Of a stretch of 64,000 nt of DNA, positions 13,601 to 28,600 are shown piece by piece; positions within the stretch are counted from its first letter, which is position 1; every line of letters begins with the position of its first letter. The stretch lies in contig OY744611.1 in the NCBI GenBank assembly GCA_963556255.1, forward strand, positions 8,546,376-8,610,375. The letters run 5' to 3'. The stretch is from Allolobophora icterica (taxonomy: Eukaryota > Annelida > Clitellata > Crassiclitellata > Lumbricidae). A model generated the notes under the pieces. It saw only the letters and a program-made list of their open reading frames with translations, was not told where the DNA came from and ran no database searches. A program made the translations under genes and the position numbers.

Positions 13601-16600
13601 AGGAGAATCCCTTGAGTTCGCAGAGACCAGCCGAGTGCTGGGGAAGAATGCAGTGGACGAAATGGGGACGGGTCCTCCTCAGGGTCTCCGTCAAGGAATC
13701 CTAACAAGACAAAGCAGTGATGATCAATTTACCGACTGATTTGTCGATTCATTGATCCAGTGATTTACTGATTGATGGATAAAGTGATTTGATCCAGTGA
13801 TTTGATGATTGACCGAGTTATTTACTGATCGATGGAATTTACTGATTTGTTGATTCAGAAATTGATCAACTGATTCATTGGCTGATGGATCTACTCATAG
13901 ATGTATCGTGATTGATTGGTTGATCAAGTGACTCACTGAGTCACTGATTGATGGATCCAGTGTTTCACTGACTGACTGATCATCTGAGTCACTGATTGGC
14001 TGCAGATGATTGATCGAGCGACTGACTGAGTGATTCATTCGTATACATTTAACCCTCCAGAACTTAACAACATTGAACTTCTAAGTAAAGTAGAAGTTAA
14101 CTCAAACCTCTGGAACTTAACCCTACACATGTTAACCATCTGTATGGAACTTTACAACCTGGAACATAATCAATGAAACATAACCATGCAAATTCTAAAT
14201 TCATCTGGAATATACCATTTGAACCATCTGAAACTCAAGCACCTGGAAGCTACCATAAACTCTGGTATGAAACTCCACTCGAAATTCACCACATGGAACT
14301 TAGGCCTTACCCTCTGGAACCTGACCTGGACTTAATGTGATGAGGAACCTAACGCTCTGGAACTGAATCATGTGTATGTCAAACCTAAACACCAAAACCA
14401 TCTGGCACTTGACACATCCAGCCATCTGAAGCTCAATGATCCGGCCTCTAACTGCAAGCCATACAGAAAACCGCCTGGAACTTACCATCTGGAACTTGAC
14501 CTGGAGACAGACCGAACGTCGCTTGGCGCTAGCGCCCCCTGACGTGTAGGTCCGACGCATACTGGAGACACGATGAAGAGAGGCCCCGCCCTCCAGACCA
14601 ACAACCGACCCCATGACAGCTGCAGACGAACGACAGGTCGCTGAGAACAGATCACTTATTTCACTCCTACAACAGAAGAATTTCAACTCATCTCAGAGGA
14701 TTCTATAAGTAAGTAATCTTTATTAGCGAGAGACAAATGACAACACTTTACAACAGCAAAATACAACATTTCACAACAGCAAAAGAACACTTTACAACAG
14801 CAAAAGATGACATTTTACAACAGCAAAAGACAACACTTTACAACAGCAAAAGACAACACTTTAAAACAGCAAAATATAAAATTTTACAACAGCAAAAGAC
14901 AACACTTTACAACAGCAAAAGACAACATTTTACAACAGCAAGGCATAAAACAGTGAAAAAATTAGCACAATAACAGCAGGGAATAAGCCTATGCAATATT
15001 ATAAACAGTTTCAATAGTAGCGCTATAAAAATTTGTGATTACAAATTATAACCATCTTGTGTAACAGCATAACCAAGGAATGTGTTGTGACATACGACTT
15101 ACGCATAATTTTTTTTAACAGTTAGGATTACATTTTAACAGAACACAGCAGCATTTTGCAGCGTAACCTTGCAAAATGTAATACGTGAATTTTGTAGCTC
15201 AAGTTTAACTAGTTGCTTACTTATTGGAGTCGATGAGGAAGACTCCTGCAACTCTTGTGACAGGGTTTTCGCGACATGCCTTGACCCATCCAGTGGTGTT
15301 GTACTTTACCGGACTGGTGCCCTGGAAGTGGTTCAGCACAAAACAGCCTGGTTCCCCACTCAGCGACATCAGACTGGTCCCTGCCACACACAGTTCTTAC
15401 AAAATGTAATCAACATTGACAGCAATATAACTGAGTGTAATCAACCATTCACCATGGTGTCATTTGATGCAAATAGTGTCATACAGTGTAAACATTTACA
15501 GTAATGTTCAATTACACAGTGTAATCAACCATTCACCACCGTGTGATTTAATGTAAATAGAGTTACAGACTATTTACAGTACTACAGGAACGTAAAGAAT
15601 TCGTTTATGGAGAGTAAAAGTGTAAACGTTTCCCATAACATAATGCAAAACAATATTGTAAATTAAAACAGCATCAACATCAACAGCAGTATCCTGTAAC
15701 GTAATATGACAACATAGCCAGAAATTCACATCAACATAGTTAAATGTAATCGTACATCAGTAATACTCCTAAACGTTTCTCCTGTTTACATTTATGATAA
15801 TTACAGACACAAAAGTAGCGTACTCTGGGCAGCAACATAGCTCTCCTTGACCCTCTCGAAAAAGGTGTCGTCTGAAGCCCCGGCAGTTATCGCCTCCTCA
15901 TCCAATGACCACAGAAGACCCTTAAGGTCAGACTCCTCAAGGTCATGACCTGCTGACCTGACCTATTTAATGACATCAAATGACATTAACTGATATATAT
16001 ATATATATATAGAGGTGTGTATATATATATAATATATATATGTGTATGTATATACATACATATACTTTATATGCATATACCTATATATATACATACACAC
16101 ACACACAAATTTTTTGTGGACATCTTGAAATGAAGTGGGTCAGTGTGTAACAATTCAAGGACACTAGGTCAACTTAAACCAGTTGGAAGGTCAAAAGATC
16201 ATGCTAGAACCCATACGTAGGTCACTTGTTGCAAATATCATCAAGGCTACTGGGACACCCTGAACTGTTTAAATATGCCACTGGGCCATCAATGAAGTTT
16301 GCTGAATATCATTACATCATTAGGAGGTAACTAGGTCATAAACCAAGGTAACTAGGTCACATACCAAGGTAATTAGGTCTTAAACCAAGGTAACTAGGTC
16401 ACAAACCAAGGTAACTAGGTCATAAATCAAGGTAGCTACTGTCTCCTGCTCTCCGTCTCAGACTCCTTTCACGGCGGATGATTACCTAAACTTTATCCAG
16501 ACCAAGATCGATTCTACTCGCAAATCAACGGAAAATGCACCACCTCCTTCCTTCACTTCTACTACAGCTACCCTCTCGTCATGGAAACCACTTGAGCCAT

Positions 16601-19600
16601 CTGTAATCCGTCAGCTGATACTGGATTCTTTCTCGAAGTCGTGTGAACTAGACCTGCTTCCTCCATTTCTAGTTAAGGACTTTGTAGATGAATTGACTCC
16701 ATTTTTGGCTTTACTGTGTAATTCTTCTCTAGCTCAAGGTTATGTCCCGACACTGCACAAAAGGGCTGTGGTTTTCCCTTCCATCAAGCGCCAAGGCCTT
16801 GATCCTAACTCTCCTTCAAACTATCGTCCTATCTCAAACCTCTCTTTTCTTTCAAAGCTTCTGGAAAAATGTGTCTCTTGTCAACTGATCTATTACCTTG
16901 ACTCTAACTCTCTTATGCCTACTCTTCAGTCTGGGTTCAGGAAATTCTACTCGACAGAATCGCTTATACTGCGCCTTCTAGCTGAAGTATTTCAAGCCTT
17001 TGATCGTGGCCAGGTCACTTTACTTGCTCTTTATGATATCAGCGCTGCCTTTGATACTGTAGACCATACCATCCTCTTAGACCGTTTATCTAAATCTTTT
17101 GGCATTGCTGACTCTGCTCTTCTTTGGCTTCGCTCATTCCTTACTGATCGCTCTGTTTCTGTTGTTTTTGGACCTACCCGCTCTCCTTGGACCCACATCC
17201 CTTATGGACTACCTCAGGGCTCTGTCCTCGCCCCCCTTCTGTTCATTTTGTATACCTCGGATCTAGCTGGGGTTCTTGGTCCAATGGGTGTTTTGTCTCA
17301 CCAATACGCTGATGACACACAGGCATACCTCCATGGTCCAGCCAACTCAGCTGCTCTTATGGTTGAACGCATCCTGGAGGCTTCCTCTGCTCTTGATCTC
17401 TGGTTGTCCTCAAATCGCCTTCGTCTTAACTATGATAAAACCAAGTACATTTGGCTTGGCAATCGTGTCCAGCTTGCCAGGATTGATGCTGACTCTCTGC
17501 GCCTCAGGTTTCCCAATGTGTACTTCTCCTCCTCTGTCCGTGATCTTGGATTTGTCCTAGATCCTACTCTTTCTCTATCTGATCATGTCAATAGTGTCTC
17601 TCGCTCGTGTTTTTACTATTTACGCCAACTTCGTGCCATTCGCCAGTCTCTTCCGCTGCATGCGATTGTGACCTTGGTTCATGCTCTGATCTGTACTAGG
17701 ATTGACTACGGAAATGCTGTCTATATTGGCCTGTCCTCTACTAACACATCTAAACTTCAGTCCATCCTTAATGCTGCTGCTCGCCTTATAGGGGGCATCA
17801 TGAAGTTTGCCCATATCTCTTCCTACATCCGGGACTCCCTTCACTGGCTTCCCATTCACCAACGCATTCAATTTAAGGTCCTTTCCCTCATGCGTAACTG
17901 TCTTGTTGGCTCAGCTCCGCTGTATCTCAGGGCTTACTGCACCCCAGTTTCCAGTTTGCCTGGTCGGGCCTGTCTCCGGTCATCTGCCCGTGGCCACTTG
18001 TTAGTCCCTTGGATGCGCAGTGCTACTGCCCAGTCCCGTAGTTTTGCGGTTGTGGGCCCTTCCAGTTGGAACAGCCTCCCTCAGGGCTTTAGGCTTGTCC
18101 TCCTCTCTCTGTCTCCTGCCCAGTCTCGCAAGCGCCTGAAAACATTTCTCTTTGTCAGTGAAGACACTGACACGGGTCGGGAGCGCCTCTGATTTTGAGT
18201 GGCGCTATATAAATCCTCGATTACAATTACAATTACAATTACAATTCCTAACTGGGTCACAGCTAAAAATCAAGTAGATAACGCAAAAAAATAAAAGCTA
18301 AATAAAGCATTGCCCAACAATAGTATTATTAAAGTCTGACCTGGGACAGAACACTAAACTACTGTAAGAAAGAACAGAAAGAGAAGAGCAGTCCCTTAAG
18401 CGAACCCCGAGAGGCAGCCACGGGTATGAAGAATCAATGACCTCATTTTTCTTACCCTTGACACAGGGCGGGCACATGAGGATGAGTGGCCAGTCCTCTC
18501 TCTTGCCACCTGATCTTCCCACCCAAGTGTACAGTCAGTGTACTCATTACAGCTGAGCTGGCAAGGGACACAAGTGAAGCAAAAACCTCAAAACAAAATT
18601 CTGCCCTGGTGGGTGTCCAAACCCCCAACCTCTAAGTTGACAATTTAGCAGACTAACCACTAGACTATTACAAGAGAACTGTAAAAGGAGCTTCATAAAG
18701 CATTTCAGCACGAGTACCGCCTTACCAGGGACTGGTTCGTTCTGTCCATCAGCGCAACCATCTCCGCTGGACTGGAACTGTCCGGTTCAAAATCCAGGCT
18801 GATGTTCTCCTGGAAAACAAACAGATGAATGAATGACTGAATGATGAATAGAGAAAGGATGAATAAATCCAAAGTGATGAATATACGGATCAATCAATCG
18901 ATCCATCAATCACTCAATCACTCAATCAGTCCCTCAAATAGGTCGATGAGTGGATCGATCAATATATAAATGAATGAATGAACCAATCATTGCTAAATCG
19001 CTTTTTTTGCTCAATCAATTCTTCAAATAGGTCAAGAATTGATGAATGGGTGGACTAACAAATGCATGAATAAATCAGTTGCTGACTCCATTCCTGGCTC
19101 AGTTATGCAATCAAGCAATCAATCAATCCTTCCTTCAAGTAGGTCGTGAATATATGAATAGATCAATAAATGAATGAATCCATGAATCCATCAATCAGTT
19201 GCTAACTCCCTCTGACCTCCTTCCCTCCCTCCCTCCCTCGCTCCCTCGCTCCCTCCCTCCCTCCCTCCCTCCCTCCCTCCCTCCCTCAATCAAGCAATCA
19301 ACCACTCCTTCAAATACATCACCAAATCAATCACTCAATAAATAACCTCACTCCACCTGAGAGTACAGATCCTGTTTGGCAGTGAAGACCGTATCGTGGA
19401 AGAGCAGCTGAAGGCGCTCCTGAACGTAGTTGTGACACAGATCCTCAAGAGTAGCGCCTGATTCGCGCCCACCCGACCCGGGGTCACGGAATCCGGGCGC
19501 ATCAACTAAGAGAACCGAAGAGACGAAACGATAGCTCGATGAAAGAGACCTTGACCACAAAACATCAGAAAGTTAGGCACATTAATAACTTTCATTTTAG

Positions 19601-22600
19601 AATTACTATCAGTATTTTCATTATAATTTAACCTGATCCCTCATTTTGCATGATCCCTCACGATTTAAAAAATTCGGGGCAGCATTTTTCTGGAATGGCC
19701 ATTGGGCAGTTTTTCTTGGTGTTGTTTTCAGTGACAAAATTGCAGCGAAAAGCAACTGTGTTGAAGTGTTGGATGGGCACGTATAGGCATTGGTAGCGAA
19801 AAGTAATTTTCATGTTTGTGACAGATATCATTTATTTTGCATTATAACTATTATTATTATCATTTATTATCATCATTGTTATTCGAAAAACGTTGATCTA
19901 CAGCGCCTCCAATATGTATTTCTGTGTGACTTTGTGCGTGTTAAAAATGCTTTCAATAATAATAAAATAATAATAAACAATAATAAAATTTAAAAAAATA
20001 AAAATAATAGTAATAATAATAGACAATACGACGGTGTACATACAAGATTAGAGTTTTTACAGGAAATGGGCCATCATATCACTGAGGCAACGGGTGACCC
20101 TCACGATACGACTCATCTTTTTCAGTGCCTGTCTATTTGCATGCAATGGTTCATTTAGGGCTCTGCTGATTAGCACATTGGGGACGAGAACCTCTAACCC
20201 TGATTTAGTTTCTTACAGGGATCATTGCTACCTCAGGCAGGTAAAAAAATAAGAATGAAAATAATAATAATAATAATTAGTGGCATTACCGATTGATGAG
20301 AGAGACAACTGCCTGGAAGAGTTCCTGGTAGAGGCCAACGATGAATCCATCCAGGGCATCGGAACCTGCGTCACTTTCCGGGGACGCGTCTTTCTCGGCC
20401 GCAGCTCCAGTCCTGAAAGCCAAACAGTTTCAAAGTTTACATTTAAAAAAATTGCTATTTGTATTTAAAAAGCACCACTTACTATCAATTTGTTGAATAC
20501 GCTTTTCAGGTTGTTGGACCTGGATTTTGGAACTCAGTCCCTGAATCTACTCGTTCTGCTCACTCTCTCTCGTCATTCTGTTCTCCGTTTAAGACTTATC
20601 TTTTTCAAGTTGCTCATTGTAAGCCACCACTAAATATGAACAGAGTACGACTCATATTATCACAACGTTAAAGAAGCTATATATACGCACTACGATACAT
20701 TCGTGTACAGTCACAATTGGTTACACTTAAACTTGTCTAAATTTAATCACCCTATCATTATAGTCTTATTTCCATACTGCTCTTGCGATAGATCAACATA
20801 ATTTGACATAAACACTGTTTTAAAGATACTGCACCACTCCCGTCTAAGTTAACAGCGCATCTGACACTCATCCGCCGTAGACTGCCCCTCTCTCAACGGA
20901 CTGATCTTCTGGATATTACCTCATCATGGATAACTTTTGTTGCGCATTCAATTAATACCTCGAGGATCATGCATCAGTGTGATATAATTACTAATTACAA
21001 CTAAAATTGATACTTGTTACATTTATTGTTAGGATGTTATATACCTTTTAACTGTTTACCAGATGTCTGTACACAAAGGTGCGATTAGCAATTGGTTAAT
21101 AAAGAATATACTTACTTATTTACTTACTATCCAAAAACCAAAGGAAACTTCTAGCAGAGCAATGTAAGCTTTAAAGTCTGAAAAGTTGTAGAAGGCTCAA
21201 AGTGTTTTGCAGGTAGGATCATCAGTTCATTGTGTTTGGTTAGGAGGGTCTCTGATGAGTCTCTACTCAAGTGGTGCTATATAAATTAGCAATTCATCTT
21301 CAACTTGCAATTACAATTTACAATTACGATTATAAATAGAGGAAGGAGAGACCTTTGTACTCCTCCTGAGAAGACCATCCTCACGAGCTCCTCGATTGTT
21401 GTGCCGAGGATTTCGGCCGCGTGTTGAGCCGACGCAGGTCGCTGGAACTGGTATTTGTTGTTTGGACCTGAAACAGAAACATCTGGAGGTAAGGTAACTC
21501 CACAGAAACCTTGTTGGTCCGCCTGCTATCTGACATATATGGAGCCATTGATAGATCTCAGGTCACTCTCCTTGCGCTGTTTGATGTGAGTGCCGCGTTC
21601 GACACTGTTGATCACGACATTCTCTTGCAGCGCCTATCCACTTCTTTTGGCTTCTCTGGCAATGTTCTTGATTGGCTTACCTCCTTTCTGCACGACCGCT
21701 CCTTCATGGTCGTCCACAGATCCACTAGGTCTCCTTGGGTCCCTGCTCCATTTGGCCTGCCTCAGGGCTCTGTCCTTGGCCCCCTTCTTTACATAATCTA
21801 CACTGCCGGTTTATACTTCAACATAAAGAAGACAAAGGTCATGACAACAGCAGATTGGGATAGTTTTGAGATAGACGGAGAGGAAATAGAGGTGGTAGAA
21901 AGCTTCACATTCCTAGGATCACTGGTTGGAAAGGAGGGAAAGTGTGATCCAGAAATAAAACGAAGGATTGCTATAGGGAAAGCTGCATATACCGGACTGG
22001 AAAAGATATGGAAAGACAAACATGTGAGCATAGAAACCAAAAAAAGGCTCGTGAGAGCACTAATCTTTCCTACGGTACTGTACGGTTGCGAGACGTGGAC
22101 AATGACAAAGAACATGGAAAATAAGGTTAACGCTTGTGAAATGTGGATATGGAGGAAGATGCTGAGAATATCTTGGACTGAGAAAAGAACGAACGAATCA
22201 ATACGAGAGGAGATTGGAGTTGAGAATGAAGAGTCGTTAAAACAAACTGCGACAAGAATGAAGCTAAGGTTCTTTGGACATGTTATGCGATCTGATGGTC
22301 TGGAGAAGGAAATGATGCTGGCGTGCGGTGAGGGGAGGAGAAGACTGGGTCGCCCAAGGAGGAGATGGATGGATGAGATACAAGATGTAACTGGCATGAA
22401 TTTGGCGGAATTGAGAGACTTGTCATCGAATAGGAGACGGTGGAGTGTGTTCACCAGGACGATCGCTAGAGCTCCACGAGTTGACAGTACAAGGTGACAA
22501 GGTGACACTGCCGACCTAGGGTCCCTGCTGGCGGCTGGGTCGGTCCTTAGCCAGTCCTATGCTGACGACCTGCAAGCCTATATACACTGCCCGGCTGTCC

Positions 22601-25600
22601 GCGCTGTTGCAGCGGTGGAAACCATGACCCATGCCATGGAGTCCCTGCAGGCCTGGATGTCCTCAAACCGCCTGCGGCTAAACCCCGCCAAGACGCAGTT
22701 TATATGGCTTGGCACTCCCCAGCAGCTCTGTAAAATAGATCTGTCTTCTCTTGCCTTGCAATTCCCACACCTTGCTTTCTCGACCTCGGTCCGGGACTTG
22801 GGAGTCATCCTGGACCAGGAACTTGCATTCACGCGGCACATAAATCTTCTCTCCCGCAGTTGCTATTACCAGCTCCGGCAACTCAAGGTGATCTCCCGTT
22901 CTTTGTCTCCCGGTGCAGCTTCCACGCTTGTCCATGCTTTTGTTGTTTCTCGATTGGACTACTGCAGTGCCATATATGATGGACTCCCGGCCTGCCGGAT
23001 TGAGTCCCTGAACAGAATCCTGCGTACTGCTGCCCGCCTTGTAGGCCGCATCCCCAAGTTTGGCAGAGTGTCTGCGTATATGAGGGATGTCCTCCACTGG
23101 CTCCCCTACCCACAGCGCATCACTTACCGAATCTCTGCCTTGGTCCGGCGGTGCTTTGAAGGTTTGGCCCCTCCATACCTGCGGGAGCTCTGCTGTCCCA
23201 CCTCATGCTCGCAGCGCCGTTCCTCTCTCCGCTCAGCTGCGCAGGCTGAACTTGTTGTTCCCCGCGTGCGGACAACCATACGGCAGCACCGTGCCTTCTC
23301 TGTGGCTGCCCCCATGACCTGGAATGGGCTTCCTACCAAGCTCCGTCAATTACCGATTGGTCATTTCACCCTGTTTCTTACTGTCCTCAAAACTGCGTTA
23401 TTTGACCGTGGTTGGGCTGGGAGTGCTCCTGAGTAGGCAATCTTGAAGGGGCGCTATATAAAACTACTTTAATAATAATAATAATAATAATAACTGGCAA
23501 TCTCAGTTACCATGCCTTACCCTCACCCAATCACAATCTACATAGCATAATCGATAATTATGCCATAAAGTATCATAAATGGAATAATTATTTGAGATTA
23601 AGTACTGTCAAAAAAGAAGATCTCAACAAATAATAGCAAAGCTAAGGCAAGGCAGAGAAAGGTAAATGTAAATGCCTTGATAATTTCCATTTTACTGTAT
23701 TGCATTCTATGATAAGGAAAGGTAACATATGGTAAGAGACAGTACAGGTATGGTAAGGTAATAATTATATGTTAAGGGATAGCATTGTATTGTAATATAC
23801 AATAAGGGACAATGGTAAAGGACTGCATGGTATACTAAGGGACAGTATGGTAAGGTAATAAGGTAAGAGAAACAACATGGCATTATAAGGTAAGAAATAC
23901 TGGGTCAGCATTTAAACATTTATATAGCGCCTATGCTCGCTCCTTCAAAGTGCATCCCAGTGAGTAAACACAGTTCATGGTAAGGCCCTGACCTTTTGCA
24001 CACCCAGCCACTCCAAGATGGTAGATGGCGGCCAGGACTGAGCAGATGGCTCTCGTTTCCGCTTCAGAGAACTTGAGCAGAGCGCAGGAGTGGCGCAGTT
24101 TTGCCCATGTCTGTCCTGCGGTCTGGAGGTCTTCGGAGAGGTCGATTGGCGTGAGGAAGGAGTTGGGTTCACTGGTGATGTTATCCAGGTGGAATTCCTT
24201 CCTGGAAAGGAAGCATTAACAGAATACTTATCACTCTTCAGCATTCCATCTTCTTGTAGGTAGGAGAAAGGAGATCGATTGATCAGATACGACTGCAAGG
24301 GTATCACACTGGAATACAGGATGGAAATAAAGAATCGGTTTGAAGTACTAGAGAGAGATGAGATAGAAGAGGAAGAGGATTCGAACAACCTATGGGAGAG
24401 GATGAAGAAAACAATAGTCGAAGTCGCAGATAAGCACATTCCAAAGAAGAAGAAAATCACAACAACGACATGGCTATCGAGAGAAGCCATATGCATGGCG
24501 GTTGATAGGAAGGCTGCAAAGAAGGCAGGAGAAAAGGATAAGGTAAGGGCACTGAACAGTGCCTTCCAAAAACAAGCACGGAAAGATAAAGAAATACATC
24601 TAAACGAATTATGCAGAGAAATGGAAGACGAGGGAAGGAAGGGACGAACCAAGGAAATGTTCTCAAAAGTAAAGACAATCACGGGAAAATTTGCACCTAG
24701 AATGGGCTCAATGAAGGCAGGAGATGGAAATGTAATCTGCGATGAAGAAGGGATAAAGCATAGATGGAGAGAATACACGGAGGAGTTGTATAGGGAAGAC
24801 AAACGAGTCAAAAAAGAACAAATTGACGTAACAGAGTATGAAAAGGAACCGGAGGTCATGGAAGCGGAGGTAGAATGGGCAATCAGACAACTCAAGGACA
24901 ATAAGGCACCCGGTCAAGATGGGATACCTATAGAACTGATAAAAGCAGGGGATGATGCGATGATAAAAACAATAACAAAATTGTGCAATCAAATATGGGC
25001 AACTGGAGAATGGCCGGAGGACTGGAAGAAGTCGATCTTTATACCTATATTCAAGAAAGGAGATGCGAGGGAGTGTGAAAATTATAGGACGATAGCAATG
25101 ATATCACACACTAGTAAAATATTACTGAAAATAATTCACAAAAGAATGGAAGGCACAATTGAAAGAGAACTTCCGGTGAACCAGGCAGGGTTTAGGAAAT
25201 CTCGTGGAACTCGAGACCATATAGCCAACATGAGGTGGATAATGGAGAGACAAAGGGAGTATGGACAGGAGGTTCACATCTGTTTCATTGACTATAGCAA
25301 GGCATTCGACTGCATTAACCATGATTTAATGTGGAAAACCCTGCTTGAAATGGGAATTCCGAAACACCTGATAATGTTACTAAAGGGTTTATATGAAGAC
25401 CAGATAGCGGTGATAAGAACAGAATACGGAGACACTGACAATTTCAGAATCAAGAAAGGAGTGAGGCAGGGATGCATCTTGTCTCCATTCCTGTTTAATC
25501 TATATGCTGAAAGAATAATGAGAAAGGCAGAACTGGAGGGGGCAATTGAGGGAGTAAAAATTGCTGGAAAGACACTGAATAACCTTAGATACGCGGATGA

Positions 25601-28600
25601 CACAACATTAATGGCAAAAAGAAAAGAGGATCTGGCAGAACTGATAAGAAGGGTCAGGAGAGAAAGTGAAAAAGCTGGTTTATACTTCAACATAAAGAAG
25701 ACAAAGGTCATGACAACAGCAGATTGGGATAGTTTTGAGATAGACGGAGAGGAAATAGAGGTGGTAGAAAGCTTCACATTCCTAGGATCACTGGTTGGAA
25801 AGGAGGGAAAGTGTGATCCAGAAATAAAACGAAGGATTGCTATAGGGAAAGCTGCAATGACCGGACTGGAAAAGATATGGAAAGACAAACATGTGAGCAT
25901 AGAAACCAAAAAAAGGCTCGTGAGAGCACTAATCTTTCCTACGGTACTGTACGGTTGCGAGACGTGGACAATGACAAAGAACATGGAAAATAAGGTTAAC
26001 GCTTGTGAAATGTGGATATGGAGGAAGATGCTGAGAATATCTTGGACTGAGAAAAGAACGAACGAATCAATACGAGAGGAGATTGGAGTTGAGAATGAAG
26101 AGTCGTTAAAACAAACTGCGACAAGAATGAAGCTAAGGTTCTTTGGACATGTTATGCGATCTGATGGTCTGGAGAAGGAAATGATGCTGGCGTGCGGTGA
26201 GGGGAGGAGAAGACTGGGTCGCCCAAGGAGGAGATGGATGGATGAGATACAAGATGTAACTGGCATGAATTTGGCGGAATTGAGAGACTTGTCATCGAAT
26301 AGGAGACGGTGGAGTGTGTTCACCAGGACGATCGCTAGAGCTCCACGAGCTGACAGCACAAGGTGTAGGTAGGTAGGTTTAATGATGCTGTGTCATAAAA
26401 AGATGATTAGCATCACCCTCCTCCTTTATCCAGCCTTCGGACTGGCACTGTCCAAATATGGCAGTCGTGGCATTCCATTTTCATGTAAAATGTTATGTTA
26501 TAATCTGTTTAACGTGTTGCAATGTATTGTATTTGAATGTGTTGTATAGCTTTTGTAATGTTTTAATGCCTTTTAACGTGTGCCACATTGGCTTGCATAT
26601 TATTGTATTTTAATGTATTGTATAGCTTTGTATTATTTATTGCATATTATTGTATTGCATTTTAATGCATTGTACTCTAATGTATTGCATTATTACATTG
26701 GATAGTTTGTATTTTAACATCTTATTATTATTATTATGCATTTTTAAAGTGCCAGTATCTACTGACAAAGCATCACTTGATGGCGCTGAGCAATTGTGAG
26801 TGATGGAACTTGCTCGAGGTCCCTACACAGTAATCGTTTAAGGGGATGAGGATCGAACCCGCACTCTCCGCGTTACAAGGAGAGTGAACGATTACCAGTC
26901 GGCTACTGTATCCCACAATCAGCCACTGTGTCCCATAGTGGTAGTGGAACAGAATGCAAAAATAACATATCCACACAAATGCAACAACATGCAAACTGAT
27001 GAACCTCTCTTGAACAGGTGCGATATAAATTAGTGACATCGATTACAATTACAATACCTAAGTGGTGCGTCCAAACCAGCGAGGAACTGGTAGAGAACAT
27101 GGAAGGCTGGTTCCCCGTCCGGTCGACGAATGATTCGCGATTTCTCAAACATCATTGCCTGAGACAAACATTTTAAAACAATCGTTCTTCTCAATCAATG
27201 AAAATCAATTAATCGCCACTGATGATAAAATCAAATGGATCAATCAATCACTTAGTCAATCATCCAACTGATTGTCCAGTCTATTAATCAATCAATTAAT
27301 CTGTCACTCAATCAAGAAATCATTAAGTGCATCAGTCAACCAGCCAGCCATCAATCAACCAATCAATCAACCAAAAGCCATCAATCAATAAATAAATCAA
27401 TCAATCACTCAATCAATCAATGAATTCTCTAAGATAACCTAGTCATCACAAACTTTTACAGTGAAAACCTTTCGATCAGAAACCCAACGACATTGATCAA
27501 ACAATGGCAGTCATTTGATCAGCATCAGACAGTGATCGAAGCAGAATAAGGCGCCACCAACCTGGATCGAAGCAGATGTGATCATTCCCAGGTTGTCAAA
27601 ATTGACCGTTGTTATCTGCGTGAAGTGTGTTGCATTTGTATTGAGAATTGTTCGACTGTTGCCAAAGTTGTCAAGAAGAGCGAATATCGCATTCAACTTC
27701 TCCACTAAAATTAAGTAAAATATTAAGACATATTATAATTATTAGTTATTATTAAGCTATTAACGATATTAAGGGGTGCTCAGTAGTGTAGTGGTTAGTG
27801 TGCTAGACTGTCATTCAAGAGGTAAGGGTTCAAATCCCCCAAGGCAGAAATTTGGTTTAAGATTTCTGCTCCACCTGCGCCTCTAGCCAACGCAACCATA
27901 ATGAGTACACTGACCGTACACTGTCGGTGGGAAGATGAAATGGTGAGGGAGAGGACTGGTCCATACCCAATTTTCCTACTCTACCTAGCATCACCATAGA
28001 TGAGTCCTAGGTAATGTAATGTAATGGGACATTTATATAGCGCCACTCAAAGGTAAAACCAAATCATACCATTGAGGATGTTGTTGACCGATCCGTATGC
28101 GGTCGTGTAGTACTGGAGGATGTGGCGCGCATTGGTCGTCTTGCCACTCCCACTTCGACCCATCAGGAGGATGGACTGGTCACGGCGCTGGCTGAGGAGG
28201 TTGCGGTAAGCAGTCTGAGCAGTGGCGTAGATGTGTGGTGGCATGTCCTCTGCTTTACAGCCCTTGAACATCTGGATCACCTGGACAGGTACAAAGGAGT
28301 GGCAAGGTCACGACATGTATGGCAAGGTCCGGTTGGGTAAAGCATGTCGCATGGTGACTTGAGGTAAGGTAAAGTCAGATAAGGTAATAAAGGTAAGAGA
28401 ATAAAGGTAAATTAATAAAGGTAAGATAATAAAGGCAAGTTAATAAAGGTAAGACAATAAAGGAGGTACGGTAATAAAGGTAAGGTCATAAAGGTAAGGT
28501 AAGATGAGACAGGGTAAGATAACGTAATGCTATAGGTAACTGGACTGGTTATTAAGATACCCCATCTGTAGTATGAAGATGGTGTAAAATGTCGAACCCT

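Noticed and set aside
19534..19549. Alternative acceptor for exon 10 after TCATCGAG
   Set aside because: It would shorten the segment before DAPGF relative to the family. The upstream acceptor keeps both length and phase.
21511..22497. 328-codon chimeric reverse-transcriptase ORF as a new fusion gene
   Set aside because: The boundary is a retrotransposon insertion with a 9-bp target duplication. The fusion is accidental.
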